Source: an uncultured Bacilli bacterium
GTDB lineage: Bacteria > Bacillota_I > Bacilli_A > RF39 > UBA660
DNA length: 22,015 nucleotides
NCBI GenBank assembly: GCA_944358565.1
Contig: CALVRK010000005.1
Span: 1-22,015 of the forward strand
Direction of reading: 5' to 3'
Of the stretch, positions 1 to 7,103 are shown piece by piece. Positions within the stretch are counted from its first letter, which is position 1. Each line of letters begins with the position of its first letter. A program made the translations under genes and the position numbers. The notes beneath the pieces are model-generated. The model had not been told where the DNA came from, did no database searches, and saw nothing but the letters and a program-made list of their open reading frames with translations.

Positions 1-10
1 CTTTTTTCAT
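1..10 (-). CDS. 5' end of an unidentified minus-strand gene (partial)
   Basis: An ATG read on the minus strand (bases 8-10) is followed by lysine codons and runs off the window. It is preceded by a good Shine-Dalgarno region (GAGGTGGAG, 12-20) and a TATAAT-like -10 element (22-27, minus strand), but I see no convincing -35. The spacing and ribosome site are what make a real start likely. Only three codons are visible, so nothing can be said about the product. Confidence 0.5.
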
Positions 11-61
11 ACTCCACCTCTATTATAAATAATAACACAAAGGTAAACGTATTTAAACACA

Positions 62-85
62 CAAAAAGAAGAACTTATTCTTCTT
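62..85 (-). terminator. Rho-independent terminator after the surface-protein gene
   Basis: A perfect 8-bp stem (AAGAAGAA / TTCTTCTT, 66-85) with a 4-base loop lies just past the stop of the 102-1457 gene. On the minus strand it runs into a short T-tract. It separates that gene from the next minus-strand start at position 10. Confidence 0.65.
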
Positions 86-101
86 AACATTTTAATGACA
101 T

Positions 102-1457
102 TTAATTTGTAATAACATATGGATCAGACTCTGTTCCTGTTCCATTCAATTTAGTATCCGATTTTAAATAAATAACTGGGGAAACTCCAGCCGTAGAACC
201 CACTTCAAAATACCACACAAATCCGTCATAGTAACTATAGCTACTCACAACAAAGACATTGTCGCTATAACTAGCGTGAGGCGAAATTGTCCATAGCGCT
301 TCATAAAATGGAATAATATTATACATCCAATTTGTTGTTAAACATGTTGTAGCATTTGTATTATTTAAACTATAGTTTCCACATTCTTCTGTATTTGTAT
401 TCGCTCTTAAATATTCTGAAACTGTTATCATTCCAACACTTGCACTTTGTGATTGTGTGGCATTTTCATCATTGATTTGATCAGCTAAATCACTATTCCT
501 AACTGTTACATCTCCTATACTCCATGTATGGGATACTATTTTATCTTGATTAATTGTTATAGTTGGTAAATATGTATCATTCAAATATGATTTAATATTT
601 GATGTTTCCCATTCATCATTATCTCTAGAATCAAAATTTCTATTTCCTATACTTTCATTTTTCATTATTTTTATTAATCCTGCCGAATTTATACTTATTA
701 TTCTCCATGTTTCATTATTAAAAACAATATAATTATTTGGATTAGTTCCTTTATACGTATATTTTCCTTCTTCATAATCATCTTTATATAAACCATTACC
801 ACCTGATACTATATTTACTTCTTGTCCTCCAATTAACGTTGTCTCTCCAGTTAAATTTGGATCCTTATATTGTTCATATGTCAAATCTAGTTTTATATTT
901 GCATCTAAATCTGTTGGTTGTTCTGTTACATCATCATAATATACTCCAATCACTATATAATGTTTTTCTCCAACCTTTAATGGGAAATTTATACTAGAAT
1001 AATCTTGATTTCCATAGTTAAAATTAAAACCATTAGTTGGTTCACTATTAATTGGATTCTCATCCATTGCACTAGCATAACACATAATTGCCGAATTATC
1101 TCCACAGCTTAAATTAGCAATACCTACTTGTCCATCTATACTTCCTAAATTAGAAACCTCAACAACATAATCTATTTCACTTCCTGGTAGTTTAAATCCC
1201 GCATTAAATGTCGCACTAGTTGGTGTATAAGTTGGTTCACTTATATTATAACCATCTGGATATTCTGAACCATAATCAGATGGTAACATTGTTTCAATAT
1301 TGGTAATTTGTATATTCCAACTACTACTTATACTAGATGTTCCACTTATTTTTAACTGACTTTGAAAAGCCGCATATCCTACTCCCATTATTACTAATAT
1401 CATACATAGTCCTGCTATTATATAATTTCTTTGTGTCCTATTTAATCTTCTTTTCAT
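102..1457 (-). CDS. Secreted or membrane-anchored surface protein, SipW-type leader and C-terminal repeat-family domain
   Basis: A 451-residue protein with a basic N-terminus (MKRRLNRTQR), one hydrophobic segment at about residues 13-31 ending in GYAAF, then a short Leu-Ile-Gly strand. This leader resembles those of SipW-dependent or TasA/camelysin-like secreted proteins. The middle (about 40-200) looks like a beta-rich extracellular domain with two cysteines. The C-terminal half begins near the NYIVFNNETWRII stretch and ends in SPVIYLKSD...GTGTESDPYVI, a pattern I associate with a family common in gut Firmicutes surface proteins. Function is unknown; adhesion or matrix roles are only guesses. 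A ribosome site (AAAAAGGAG, 1470-1478) precedes the ATG at 1457. The promoter and operator lie in the gap shared with the divergent regulator. It is not part of the usual oriC gene set, so it is probably an accessory insertion beside jag. Confidence 0.75.
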   Translation of the reverse strand: MKRRLNRTQRNYIIAGLCMILVIMGVGYAAFQSQLKISGTSSISSSWNIQITNIETMLPSDYGSEYPDGYNISEPTYTPTSATFNAGFKLPGSEIDYVVEVSNLGSIDGQVGIANLSCGDNSAIMCYASAMDENPINSEPTNGFNFNYGNQDYSSINFPLKVGEKHYIVIGVYYDDVTEQPTDLDANIKLDLTYEQYKDPNLTGETTLIGGQEVNIVSGGNGLYKDDYEEGKYTYKGTNPNNYIVFNNETWRIISINSAGLIKIMKNESIGNRNFDSRDNDEWETSNIKSYLNDTYLPTITINQDKIVSHTWSIGDVTVRNSDLADQINDENATQSQSASVGMITVSEYLRANTNTEECGNYSLNNTNATTCLTTNWMYNIIPFYEALWTISPHASYSDNVFVVSSYSYYDGFVWYFEVGSTAGVSPVIYLKSDTKLNGTGTESDPYVITN

Positions 1458-1481
1458 TTTTTAATTCATCTCCTTTTTCAC

Positions 1482-1494
1482 TCACATATTGTGA
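1482..1494. promoter_or_regulatory. Second operator-like half-palindrome
   Basis: TCACATATTGTGA has 5-bp arms (TCACA/TGTGA) identical to the core of the spacer operator at 1517-1535. It lies downstream of the surface-protein promoter, in that gene's leader, 35 bp from the first site start to start. It is probably an auxiliary site for the same repressor. Confidence 0.55.
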
Positions 1495-1511
1495 TTTCAT
1501 ATTCTAAAAAC

Positions 1512-1540
1512 ATATTAACTCACAAATTGTGAGTTGTCAA
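1512..1540 (-). promoter_or_regulatory. Promoter of the surface-protein gene with an operator in its spacer
   Basis: Read on the minus strand this is TTGACA (1535-1540), a 17-bp spacer, then TAATAT (1512-1517). The perfect 19-bp palindrome AACTCACAAATTGTGAGTT (1517-1535) fills the spacer exactly. A protein bound there should block RNA polymerase. The neighbouring XRE-type protein is the obvious candidate, by inference from position. Confidence 0.75.
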
Positions 1541-1549
1541 TATTAAAAT

Positions 1550-1564
1550 ATCACAAAATGAGAT
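1550..1564. promoter_or_regulatory. Third, weaker operator-like site next to the regulator start
   Basis: ATCACAAAATGAGAT is an imperfect copy of the TCACAAATTGTGA core and sits 7 bp before the proposed start of the regulator. This position suits autoregulation. It is weaker than the other two sites and could be chance in AT-rich DNA. Confidence 0.4.
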
Positions 1565-1571
1565 AATTTAA

Positions 1572-1820
1572 ATGGTGATTACGGTGATAGGAACAGTAAT
1601 AAAATACATGAGAAAACAAAAGAAATATAAACAAGAAGTATTAGGTGAAATGATTAATGTTAAAGGCAACACAATTACCCAATATGAAAAAGGACAAAGA
1701 AACCCTACATTTGAAACAATAGAAAAAATAGCCACTTTATGTGACTACTCTATATACTTTAAAAATAATATTACTGGCGAAACATTCACGGCTAAAGACT
1801 TAGATAGAAAAGATATCTAA
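1572..1820 (+). CDS. XRE-family helix-turn-helix regulator (short, single domain)
   Basis: An 82-residue protein whose first 60 residues follow the Cro/C1 (XRE) helix-turn-helix pattern: IGTVIKYMRKQKKYKQEVLG, then the recognition-helix stretch NTITQYEKGQRNP, then FETIEKIATLCDY. It binds DNA, presumably as a dimer at the palindromes in the gap to its left. There is no sensor domain, only about 20 residues of tail. The gene diverges from the surface-protein gene, with three operator-like sites between them, so repression of that gene and of itself is likely. No Shine-Dalgarno sequence precedes the ATG at 1572. The mRNA may be leaderless, or a later GTG (1575 or 1584) may be the true start. The target assignment is inference from position. 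Confidence 0.8.
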   Translation: MVITVIGTVIKYMRKQKKYKQEVLGEMINVKGNTITQYEKGQRNPTFETIEKIATLCDYSIYFKNNITGETFTAKDLDRKDI

Positions 1821-1835
1821 GTTTTTTTAATATAA

Positions 1836-1860
1836 CAAAAAAAAGAAGAACTTAATCTTC
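1836..1860 (-). terminator. Terminator of the rpmH-rnpA-yidC-jag operon, overlapping the jag stop
   Basis: A short stem (GAAGA 1845-1849 / TCTTC 1856-1860) is followed on the minus strand by an eight-T tract (1837-1844). The loop contains the TAA stop of jag (1852-1854). The stem is weak, but the T-tract and position make termination plausible, and it is built like the hairpin at 66-85. Confidence 0.5.
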
Positions 1861-2466
1861 CTTAATTTTAATAACTACATATCTATTAGGAGCTTCGCCT
1901 TCACTTTGAGTAGCTAGGCCATCATATTCGGCAATTATTGTATGAACAATTCTTCGTTCGTAAGAATTCATTGGATCAAGTTTAGCTTCAATTTTAGTTT
2001 TCAAAACTTCTTTCGCTATCTTTCTAACTTCTCTTTCAATATTTTTTTCTCTTTTTACCTTATAACCAGAAATATCTAAATTAACTTTAATATCAAAATT
2101 TCCATATTTTCTAAGAGATTGTCTTAAAATAGTTTGAATAGCATTTAAAGTTTTTCCTTCTTTTCCAATCATCACTCCACTATCATCAGCAACAATAATA
2201 GCAGAAATAACTCCATCTTTTTCATTAACTTCCACATTAAACGAAGTATTCATATTATTAGCTAGGTTATTTAAAAAATCCTTAACATATTCTTTAACAT
2301 CATATTTTGTTACAACATATGCCGTATACTTTTTCTTGCCAAAAAGCCCAGCTTCGCCTTCTAAAACATATGAATAAACTTCATTTGAATTAACATTTAA
2401 CTCTTCTAAACACTTATTTAGTGCTTCTTCTTTGTTTTTTGATTCGTTTTTCACTACCTCTAGCAT
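1852..2466 (-). CDS. jag: RNA-binding protein Jag/KhpB (Jag-N, KH, R3H domains)
   Basis: A 204-residue protein with the three-part layout of Jag (KhpB, EloR). The Jag-N domain (about 1-50) includes LEGEAGLFGKKKYTAYV. A KH domain holds the GxxG loop IGKEG (about residues 100-106), and the C-terminal R3H domain holds RRIVHTI. In Gram-positive bacteria it binds RNA with KhpA and affects cell elongation and division. It is the last gene of the rpmH operon. Its ATG at 2466 lies 53 bp inside the 3' end of yidC, with AGGAGG (2477-2482) placed 10 bases before it, so translation is probably coupled. A terminator covers the stop. The family call is firm; the symbols jag and khpB are both in use. Confidence 0.93.
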   Translation of the reverse strand: MLEVVKNESKNKEEALNKCLEELNVNSNEVYSYVLEGEAGLFGKKKYTAYVVTKYDVKEYVKDFLNNLANNMNTSFNVEVNEKDGVISAIIVADDSGVMIGKEGKTLNAIQTILRQSLRKYGNFDIKVNLDISGYKVKREKNIEREVRKIAKEVLKTKIEAKLDPMNSYERRIVHTIIAEYDGLATQSEGEAPNRYVVIKIKED

Positions 2467-3430
2467 TTTCTTTCATCCTCCTAATCACTTCTGCTTGAAT
2501 AATGGTAAATAAACTACCAGTAATCCAATATAATATAATACTTGTCGGCATTGTAAATGAAGTAATTACAATAAATACAAGCATCACATTCATCATTATC
2601 TTCATTTGGTGTTGTTGTTCTTCACTACCACTACTAACACCAGAATTTAACCTAAATGAGAAGAATGTTGTTAAAGCTACTAAAATTGGTAATAATAAAT
2701 AAATAAAACCACCATTAGTAAAACTATCTAAAAATACTGAAAAATCAAAATTTCCTCCAAATAATCTCACAAAAGGACTCATTCCTAAATTAAATCCTAA
2801 AAACTTTCCTTCAAAGACAATAGGTAATCTATTTAAACTTTCTAAGAAAGCAAAGAAAAGTGGCATCTGAATAAAAGCAAATAAACAACCAGACATTGGG
2901 TTTATATCATATTTCTTATATATTCCCATCATCTCTTGAGCTTTCATCATTTGATCTTCTTGACTTTCACGACCATGATATTTTCTTTCTAATTTTTCCA
3001 AATCTTTTTGTGCAAACTTCATATTTTCAGATTGTAATGCAGATTTTTTACTAATTGGAAAAATAATCAAACGAATAATTAAAGTAACTACAATGATTGC
3101 TATACCATAATTACCAAGCACTTCTCCAACTTTAATAATAAACCAACTTAAAGGCTTAATAAATACGGTTTCCCAAATCCCACCATATTCTCCAGAAGCC
3201 GGTGTAAATTTATCACAACTTGGAAGTTTATCAATATCTACATCATTTTTTTCATAAGTCTTAATAACATCTTTATTTGTAGGTTTACATAATATGTTAG
3301 AAGCTAAAGTTTGACCAGTAGTTGCCTCCTTAACCGGATTGCCATCTTTATCTTTCACATATGTCGTACAGCCAGACAGCGAAAGTGTCATTAAACCTAC
3401 TAATAGTAGTAGTCCTATTTTTTTACGCAT
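2414..3430 (-). CDS. yidC: Membrane protein insertase YidC/SpoIIIJ (lipoprotein type)
   Basis: A 338-residue inner-membrane insertase that places proteins in the membrane alone or with SecYEG. The N-terminus is a lipoprotein signal with lipobox LSGC and acylated Cys21, as in Gram-positive YidC. After a short extracellular part come the membrane segments; the first (around VVTLIIRLIIFP) carries the conserved groove arginine. Next comes a cytoplasmic helical hairpin rich in charged residues (QKDLEKLERKY), followed by the remaining transmembrane helices and a very basic tail (KKQRRSTK). The start overlaps the rnpA end by 8 bases, with AAAGGAG just upstream. The 3' end overlaps jag by 53 bases. 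Length and order are normal for Bacilli. Confidence 0.95.
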   Translation of the reverse strand: MRKKIGLLLLVGLMTLSLSGCTTYVKDKDGNPVKEATTGQTLASNILCKPTNKDVIKTYEKNDVDIDKLPSCDKFTPASGEYGGIWETVFIKPLSWFIIKVGEVLGNYGIAIIVVTLIIRLIIFPISKKSALQSENMKFAQKDLEKLERKYHGRESQEDQMMKAQEMMGIYKKYDINPMSGCLFAFIQMPLFFAFLESLNRLPIVFEGKFLGFNLGMSPFVRLFGGNFDFSVFLDSFTNGGFIYLLLPILVALTTFFSFRLNSGVSSGSEEQQHQMKIMMNVMLVFIVITSFTMPTSIILYWITGSLFTIIQAEVIRRMKENARGSEKRIKKQRRSTK

Positions 3431-3767
3431 CTTTTCGCTCCTTTACTAATTTTAATTTTTTTAAAGCAAAGTTTAAATTATCACGCATTTCATTAAAATT
3501 TCTTTCTAAAATGCCTTTACCAACTATTATAATACAATCAAAATTATTTTGATAGTCATTTTGTGAAACAATTTCTTTAATTTGTCTTTTCACACGATTT
3601 CTAGTTACCGCATTGCCAACCTTTTTACCAACCGAAAATCCAAATCTATAAATAGAAGGTTCCCTTTTATCTATATATATAACATAATCTTTATATTTAA
3701 AAGGCCTATTTTCTTTAATAATTCTATTATAGTCACGATTTTCTTTAACTATATTAATTTTTTTCAT
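3423..3767 (-). CDS. rnpA: Ribonuclease P protein component
   Basis: A 114-residue basic protein, the protein subunit of RNase P, which helps the catalytic RNA cut 5' leaders from pre-tRNAs. The family signature is clear: the FGFSVGKKVGNAV strand and then the RNR motif RNRVKRQIKE, followed by the C-terminal DCIIIVGKG strand. The length is typical (about 110-120). An AGGTAAG-like ribosome site precedes the ATG at 3767. It follows rpmH in the same minus-strand operon, with a strong hairpin between them that may set their relative expression. Confidence 0.95.
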   Translation of the reverse strand: MKKINIVKENRDYNRIIKENRPFKYKDYVIYIDKREPSIYRFGFSVGKKVGNAVTRNRVKRQIKEIVSQNDYQNNFDCIIIVGKGILERNFNEMRDNLNFALKKLKLVKERKDA

Positions 3768-3793
3768 TTAACTTACCTAAAATTATTAATAAA

Positions 3794-3816
3794 GCCACTG
3801 CATAGCCAGCAGTGGC
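3794..3816 (-). terminator. Stem-loop between rpmH and rnpA (attenuator or processing site)
   Basis: A perfect 8-bp GC-rich stem (GCCACTGC / GCAGTGGC) with a 7-base loop lies 3 bp after the rpmH stop. No real T-tract follows on the minus strand, so full termination is doubtful. Partial termination or mRNA 3'-end protection of rpmH is more likely. Confidence 0.55.
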
Positions 3817-3819
3817 AAA

Positions 3820-3945
3820 TTAATGAGATAATACCTTGCGGCCTTTTTTTCTTCTTCTACTTACAATACCGGCTTTCATACGCGCAAAAAATCCCATTTT
3901 TTTACTTCTCTTACGAGTATTTGGTTGAAATGTTCTTTTAGACAT
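3820..3945 (-). CDS. rpmH: 50S ribosomal protein L34
   Basis: A 41-residue, extremely basic protein read on the minus strand: MSKRTFQPNTRKR at the N-terminus, GFFARM in the middle and RRRKKGRKVLSH at the end. These are the hallmark segments of L34, a component of the large ribosomal subunit. It is about three residues shorter than the usual 44, the gap falling between the ARM segment and the arginine run. AGGAGG (3954-3959) lies 8 bases before the ATG at 3945. It is the first gene of the rpmH-rnpA-yidC-jag operon and diverges from dnaA across oriC, the classic Bacilli arrangement. Confidence 0.96.
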   Translation of the reverse strand: MSKRTFQPNTRKRSKKMGFFARMKAGIVSRRRKKGRKVLSH

Positions 3946-3984
3946 TGGTTACACCTCCTAATTAATTTTCACATCGCTTTATAA

Positions 3985-4013
3985 ATTATATAGATAAAAG
4001 CAACGTTTGTCAA
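3985..4013 (-). promoter_or_regulatory. Consensus sigma-A promoter of the rpmH operon
   Basis: On the minus strand: TTGACA (4008-4013), a 17-bp spacer, TATAAT (3985-3990), both perfect matches to the housekeeping consensus. Transcription would start near 3978, about 30 bases before the rpmH start codon. It is the strongest promoter I see in the window. Confidence 0.9.
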
Positions 4014-4086
4014 TTTATTAAATCAATTTAATTATAAAAAATTGCATAAATTATATCAAAAATCAGTTAAAAAAGCAATAGCCGGG

Positions 4087-4309
4087 TTTTCCACAGTAAA
4101 AAAAATTTAGATTTTATCCACTTTTTATTTCCACAACGAAATATCATATATTATAAACTATTTTTTCTATTTTTCAACATATGTGTAAAAGAATAAATTA
4201 TGCACAAAAGTGCAAAAATAATTATCCACAATTTATGTGGATAATTTACAAAAACCGCTATTTTTCGACAAAAAATTACTGTTAAAAACTTTTTTTAGCT
4301 TTTTCCACA
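4087..4309. other. oriC: oriC, upstream half: DnaA-box cluster in the rpmH-dnaA gap
   Basis: The gene-free stretch 3946-4380 holds two perfect DnaA boxes facing each other (TTATCCACA 4222-4230, TGTGGATAA 4236-4244). It also holds variants TTTTCCACA (4087-4095, 4301-4309), TTATCCACT (4114-4122) and ATTTCCACA (4127-4135). The rest is AT-rich. Position between divergent rpmH and dnaA matches the upstream origin half of Bacillus relatives, where DnaA also represses its own gene. Unwinding more likely occurs in the other half, after dnaA. Confidence 0.88.
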
Positions 4310-4336
4310 GTTTTTATGGAAAATTATGTAAATTTA

Positions 4337-4365
4337 TTGTAAAATGGATATAGATTGTTTATAAC
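4337..4365 (+). promoter_or_regulatory. Probable dnaA promoter
   Basis: TTGTAA (4337-4342), 17 bp, TATAAC (4360-4365), placed 28 bp after the last upstream DnaA box. This would leave a leader of only about 10 bases containing the GGGGGT ribosome site (4369-4374). An alternative -10, TATAGA (4349-4354), would give a longer leader; I cannot decide between them. Nearby DnaA boxes suggest autoregulation. Confidence 0.5.
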
Positions 4366-4380
4366 TATGGGGGTAGTAGT

Positions 4381-5724
4381 ATGGATTTAGAAAATATGTG
4401 GTCCGTTTTTTTATCTAAAATTGAGATAAAATTAAAACCTGTTTTATTTCAAACCTGGTTCCAAGACACAAAATTAATTGATTTAAATAATGAATATGCC
4501 ATAGTTGAAGTACCACTAGATGTACATAAAAAGCATTTACAAGAAAACTATGGAGAAATTATCAAAGAAACATTTATGGAAGTTACCGGATCTATCTTTA
4601 AATTTAAATACGTTACTCCTGATGAAGTGACTGAAGATAAACCCCAAACTGAAATAAACGAAAATAATGAAGCTATCTTTGAAAGCGGGCTAGATAGTAA
4701 ATACACCTTTGATAATTTCATTTCTGGTGAAAGTAATAAATTTGCCAAAGCTATTGCTCTTGCTGTAGCTGAAAAACCTGGTGCTATGTATAATCCATTA
4801 TTTATATATGGAAAAAGCGGCTTAGGAAAAACTCACCTTATGCATGCCATTGGAAACTATATAATGGCTACATCAAACAAAAAAGTCCTATATGTCACAA
4901 GTGAAAAGTTTGTCGATGACTTTCTTAATATATATAGAAAAAGCGAAACAAGTAATTTCAAAGCTGTGGATAACTTTAAAAGAAAATATCGTGACATCGA
5001 TGTATTAATGATTGATGATATCCAATACTTAGAAATAGCTAGTAAAACACAGCAAGAATTTTTCAACACATTTAATGAACTACATACACAAAATAAACAA
5101 ATCATTATTTCTTCAGACCGATCACCAGATGATTTAAAAAAATTAGAAGAAAGACTAAGAACCAGATTTAACTGGGGATTAACCATTGATATCTTACCTC
5201 CAGATTTCGAACTTAGAATGGCTATTTTAAATAAAAAGATTGAAGCTCAAGGTATTGGCAGTTACGTTCCAGAAGAAGTTAAAGAATACATTGTAAGTAA
5301 CTGTACAACTGATATTCGAAAATTAGAAGGAGCCTTAACAAGAGTCTTTGCTTATGCTACAATAATGAATGGCTCTGAAATTACATTAGAGCTAGCCGTT
5401 GAATCCTTAAAGGATTATATTGGAAAAAATATTATATCTAGAAATAAAATAGATCAAGTAATTCAATTAGTTGCAAACAACTATAATATTACTGTTGACG
5501 ATATTAAATCTAAAAAAAGACTTTCAAAAATTGCAGTTCCAAGACAAATTGGAATGTATATTTGCCGCGAGCACCTCAAAGAATCATTACCTAAAATAGG
5601 TAGTGAATTTGGCGGAAAAGACCACACAACCGTAATGCACTCAGTCGCAAAAATAAAAAGAGAACTCAAAAAAGATAAAAACCTCGAAGTGGAAATATCT
5701 AAAATTATTAACCAGATTAAATAG
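4381..5724 (+). CDS. dnaA: Chromosomal replication initiator DnaA
   Basis: A 447-residue initiator that binds DnaA boxes and, with ATP, opens oriC and brings in the helicase. Domain I (about 1-80) includes FQTWFQDT. A short acidic linker follows, then the AAA+ domain with Walker A GKSGLGKT (144-151), Walker B VLMIDDIQ (208-215) and the arginine-rich RLRTRFNWGL sensor region. The C-terminal DNA-binding domain carries the signature DHTTVMHS (414-421). The ATG at 4381 follows GGGGGT with a 6-base gap. A perfect DnaA box (TGTGGATAA, 4965-4973) lies inside the coding region. Two origin halves flank the gene. Length and motifs are complete. Confidence 0.98.
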   Translation: MDLENMWSVFLSKIEIKLKPVLFQTWFQDTKLIDLNNEYAIVEVPLDVHKKHLQENYGEIIKETFMEVTGSIFKFKYVTPDEVTEDKPQTEINENNEAIFESGLDSKYTFDNFISGESNKFAKAIALAVAEKPGAMYNPLFIYGKSGLGKTHLMHAIGNYIMATSNKKVLYVTSEKFVDDFLNIYRKSETSNFKAVDNFKRKYRDIDVLMIDDIQYLEIASKTQQEFFNTFNELHTQNKQIIISSDRSPDDLKKLEERLRTRFNWGLTIDILPPDFELRMAILNKKIEAQGIGSYVPEEVKEYIVSNCTTDIRKLEGALTRVFAYATIMNGSEITLELAVESLKDYIGKNIISRNKIDQVIQLVANNYNITVDDIKSKKRLSKIAVPRQIGMYICREHLKESLPKIGSEFGGKDHTTVMHSVAKIKRELKKDKNLEVEISKIINQIK

Positions 5725-5876
5725 TGGATATTGTTAATTTTTTCCACACTTTTCCACATAGTGTAAACCAAGAAAAATCCCTTTAATTACAGTGTAAAGT
5801 TATACTTTTCCACCATTATCCACATCAATAATAAAAAATAATATTTAAAATAATAAAAATAAAGGAGTGATTTGTT
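5725..5876. other. oriC: oriC, downstream half: DnaA boxes and A/T-only unwinding candidate
   Basis: The dnaA-dnaN gap has two TTTTCCACA boxes 10 bp apart (5740-5748, 5750-5758), TTTTCCACC (5806-5814) and a perfect TTATCCACA (5816-5824). Directly after the last box comes a 37-base A/T-only run (5827-5863) rich in TAATAA steps, which fits DnaA-trio-like unwinding elements. This box-then-AT layout is what the unwinding half of a bipartite Bacilli origin looks like. The dnaN ribosome site AAAGGAG (5861-5867) ends the region. Confidence 0.85.
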
Positions 5877-6998
5877 ATGAAATTAGAAATCAAACAAAAT
5901 GTTCTTTTAGAACATCTAAACTATGTTATAAGAGGAATCTCAACTAAAAACTTAAGACCTATTTTAAATTGTATTAAATTTGAATTAACTGAAGAAGGTT
6001 TATATTTAATGAGTACAGATAGTGAAATATCTATTAAGACATTTATCGATAAAAAAAATATCAATAAAATTGATACTACAGGAGAAATTGTTGTCTCTGG
6101 AAGATATATATATGAAATAATTAGAAAACTTCCAGATGAAATAATAAATCTAGAAGAAGTAATTGATTCAAAATTATATATTACAACCAATAATTCATCA
6201 TTTACTTTAAATTGTAGTAATGTTAATGAATTTCCAGATCTAGAATTAGAATTCAATCAAAATCCAATAATTTTAAATCAAAAATTATTTAAAACAATCA
6301 TCAACCAAACATCTTTTGCAACATCAACAAGTGAAACAAGACCAGTTTTAACAGGTATTAATTTTAAAATTGAAGGAAATACTTTAGAATGTACTGCCAC
6401 AGATTCATATAGATTAGCTGTTAAAAAAATAAATTTAGAAACTAAAGCTGTGGAAAACTCTAATATTATTATTCCAACAAAAAACTTAAATGAATTAGTT
6501 AAACTTATGAATGAAGATGAAGAAGATCTAGAAATGCATATCTTTGCTAATAAAGTTGTCTTTAAATTTGGTCAAATAACCATGATGACAAGATTAATTA
6601 GTGGTACTTATCCAGATACTTCTAAATTAATTCCTGAAAACTATGAATTAACAATGAAGGTAAAATATGATGATTTATATAGTGCTATTGATCGTGCTTC
6701 TTTATTGACTAATGAAAGTGATAAAAATACTATTAAATTTGAAACAAATAATGAAACTGCTATAATTTCTTCAAATATTCCCGAAATTGGAAATGTTGAA
6801 GAAAAAATTATGGTGGAAAAAAATAATGATAGTGAAATAAAAATTGCCTTTAATTCAAAATTCATGATGGACGCTGTAAGATCATTAGAATCAGAAGAAA
6901 TAGAACTAATGTTCAACGGAGAAATTAAACCAATAATTCTTAAAAATGTTGAAAGTGATGATTTAATTCAACTAATTTTACCAATAAGAACCTACTAA
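5877..6998 (+). CDS. dnaN: DNA polymerase III beta subunit (sliding clamp)
   Basis: A 373-residue clamp that forms a ring around DNA and tethers polymerase III. The three repeated clamp folds are visible by length and by conserved pieces: LRPILNCIKFE (first), ETRPVLTGINFK with TATDSYRLA (second), and the C-terminal LMFNGEIKPIILK...QLILPIR (third), whose last residues form part of the peptide-binding pocket. The ATG at 5877 has AAAGGAG 9 bases upstream. The codon pair GTG-GAA within TGTGGAAAAC (6449-6458) is the first of the repeated in-gene motif described under findings. A T-tract follows the stop. Confidence 0.97.
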   Translation: MKLEIKQNVLLEHLNYVIRGISTKNLRPILNCIKFELTEEGLYLMSTDSEISIKTFIDKKNINKIDTTGEIVVSGRYIYEIIRKLPDEIINLEEVIDSKLYITTNNSSFTLNCSNVNEFPDLELEFNQNPIILNQKLFKTIINQTSFATSTSETRPVLTGINFKIEGNTLECTATDSYRLAVKKINLETKAVENSNIIIPTKNLNELVKLMNEDEEDLEMHIFANKVVFKFGQITMMTRLISGTYPDTSKLIPENYELTMKVKYDDLYSAIDRASLLTNESDKNTIKFETNNETAIISSNIPEIGNVEEKIMVEKNNDSEIKIAFNSKFMMDAVRSLESEEIELMFNGEIKPIILKNVESDDLIQLILPIRTY

Positions 6999-7013
6999 AG
7001 GTCCTTTTTTTTT
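6990..7013 (+). terminator. Possible weak terminator after dnaN
   Basis: A 4-bp stem (ACCT / AGGT, 6990-7002) overlapping the stop codon is followed two bases later by a nine-T run. The stem is too short for a confident call; read-through into the ComK-like gene is possible. Confidence 0.35.
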
Positions 7014-7015
7014 AA

Positions 7016-7092
7016 AAAATTACCTTTGCTGACAAAATAAAACAAAATTCGACAAAGGATTTGAGTATAAGAGAAGTGTCTTTTATAAAGAC
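7016..7092 (+). promoter_or_regulatory. Control region of the ComK-like gene: direct repeats and hairpin
   Basis: The gap between dnaN and the ComK-like gene has GACAAA repeated at 20-bp spacing (7031-7036, 7051-7056), a TATAAG -10-like element (7066-7071) without a clear -35, and a perfect inverted repeat GTCTTTTATAAAGAC (7078-7092). That hairpin directly touches the ribosome site GAGGAGG (7093-7099). AAAA-N5-TTTG at 7016-7028 is one base off the ComK AT-box half, which is weak evidence in such AT-rich DNA. Confidence 0.4.
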
Positions 7093-7103
7093 GAGGAGGT
7101 TTT

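Noticed and set aside
2502..2702. Plus-strand 66-codon frame within yidC
   Set aside because: It is an antisense frame over conserved YidC membrane segments; its hydrophobicity is a by-product.
3582..3941. Plus-strand 119-codon open frame across rnpA and rpmH
   Set aside because: It is the complement of two well-recognised minus-strand genes and has no ribosome site or family features.
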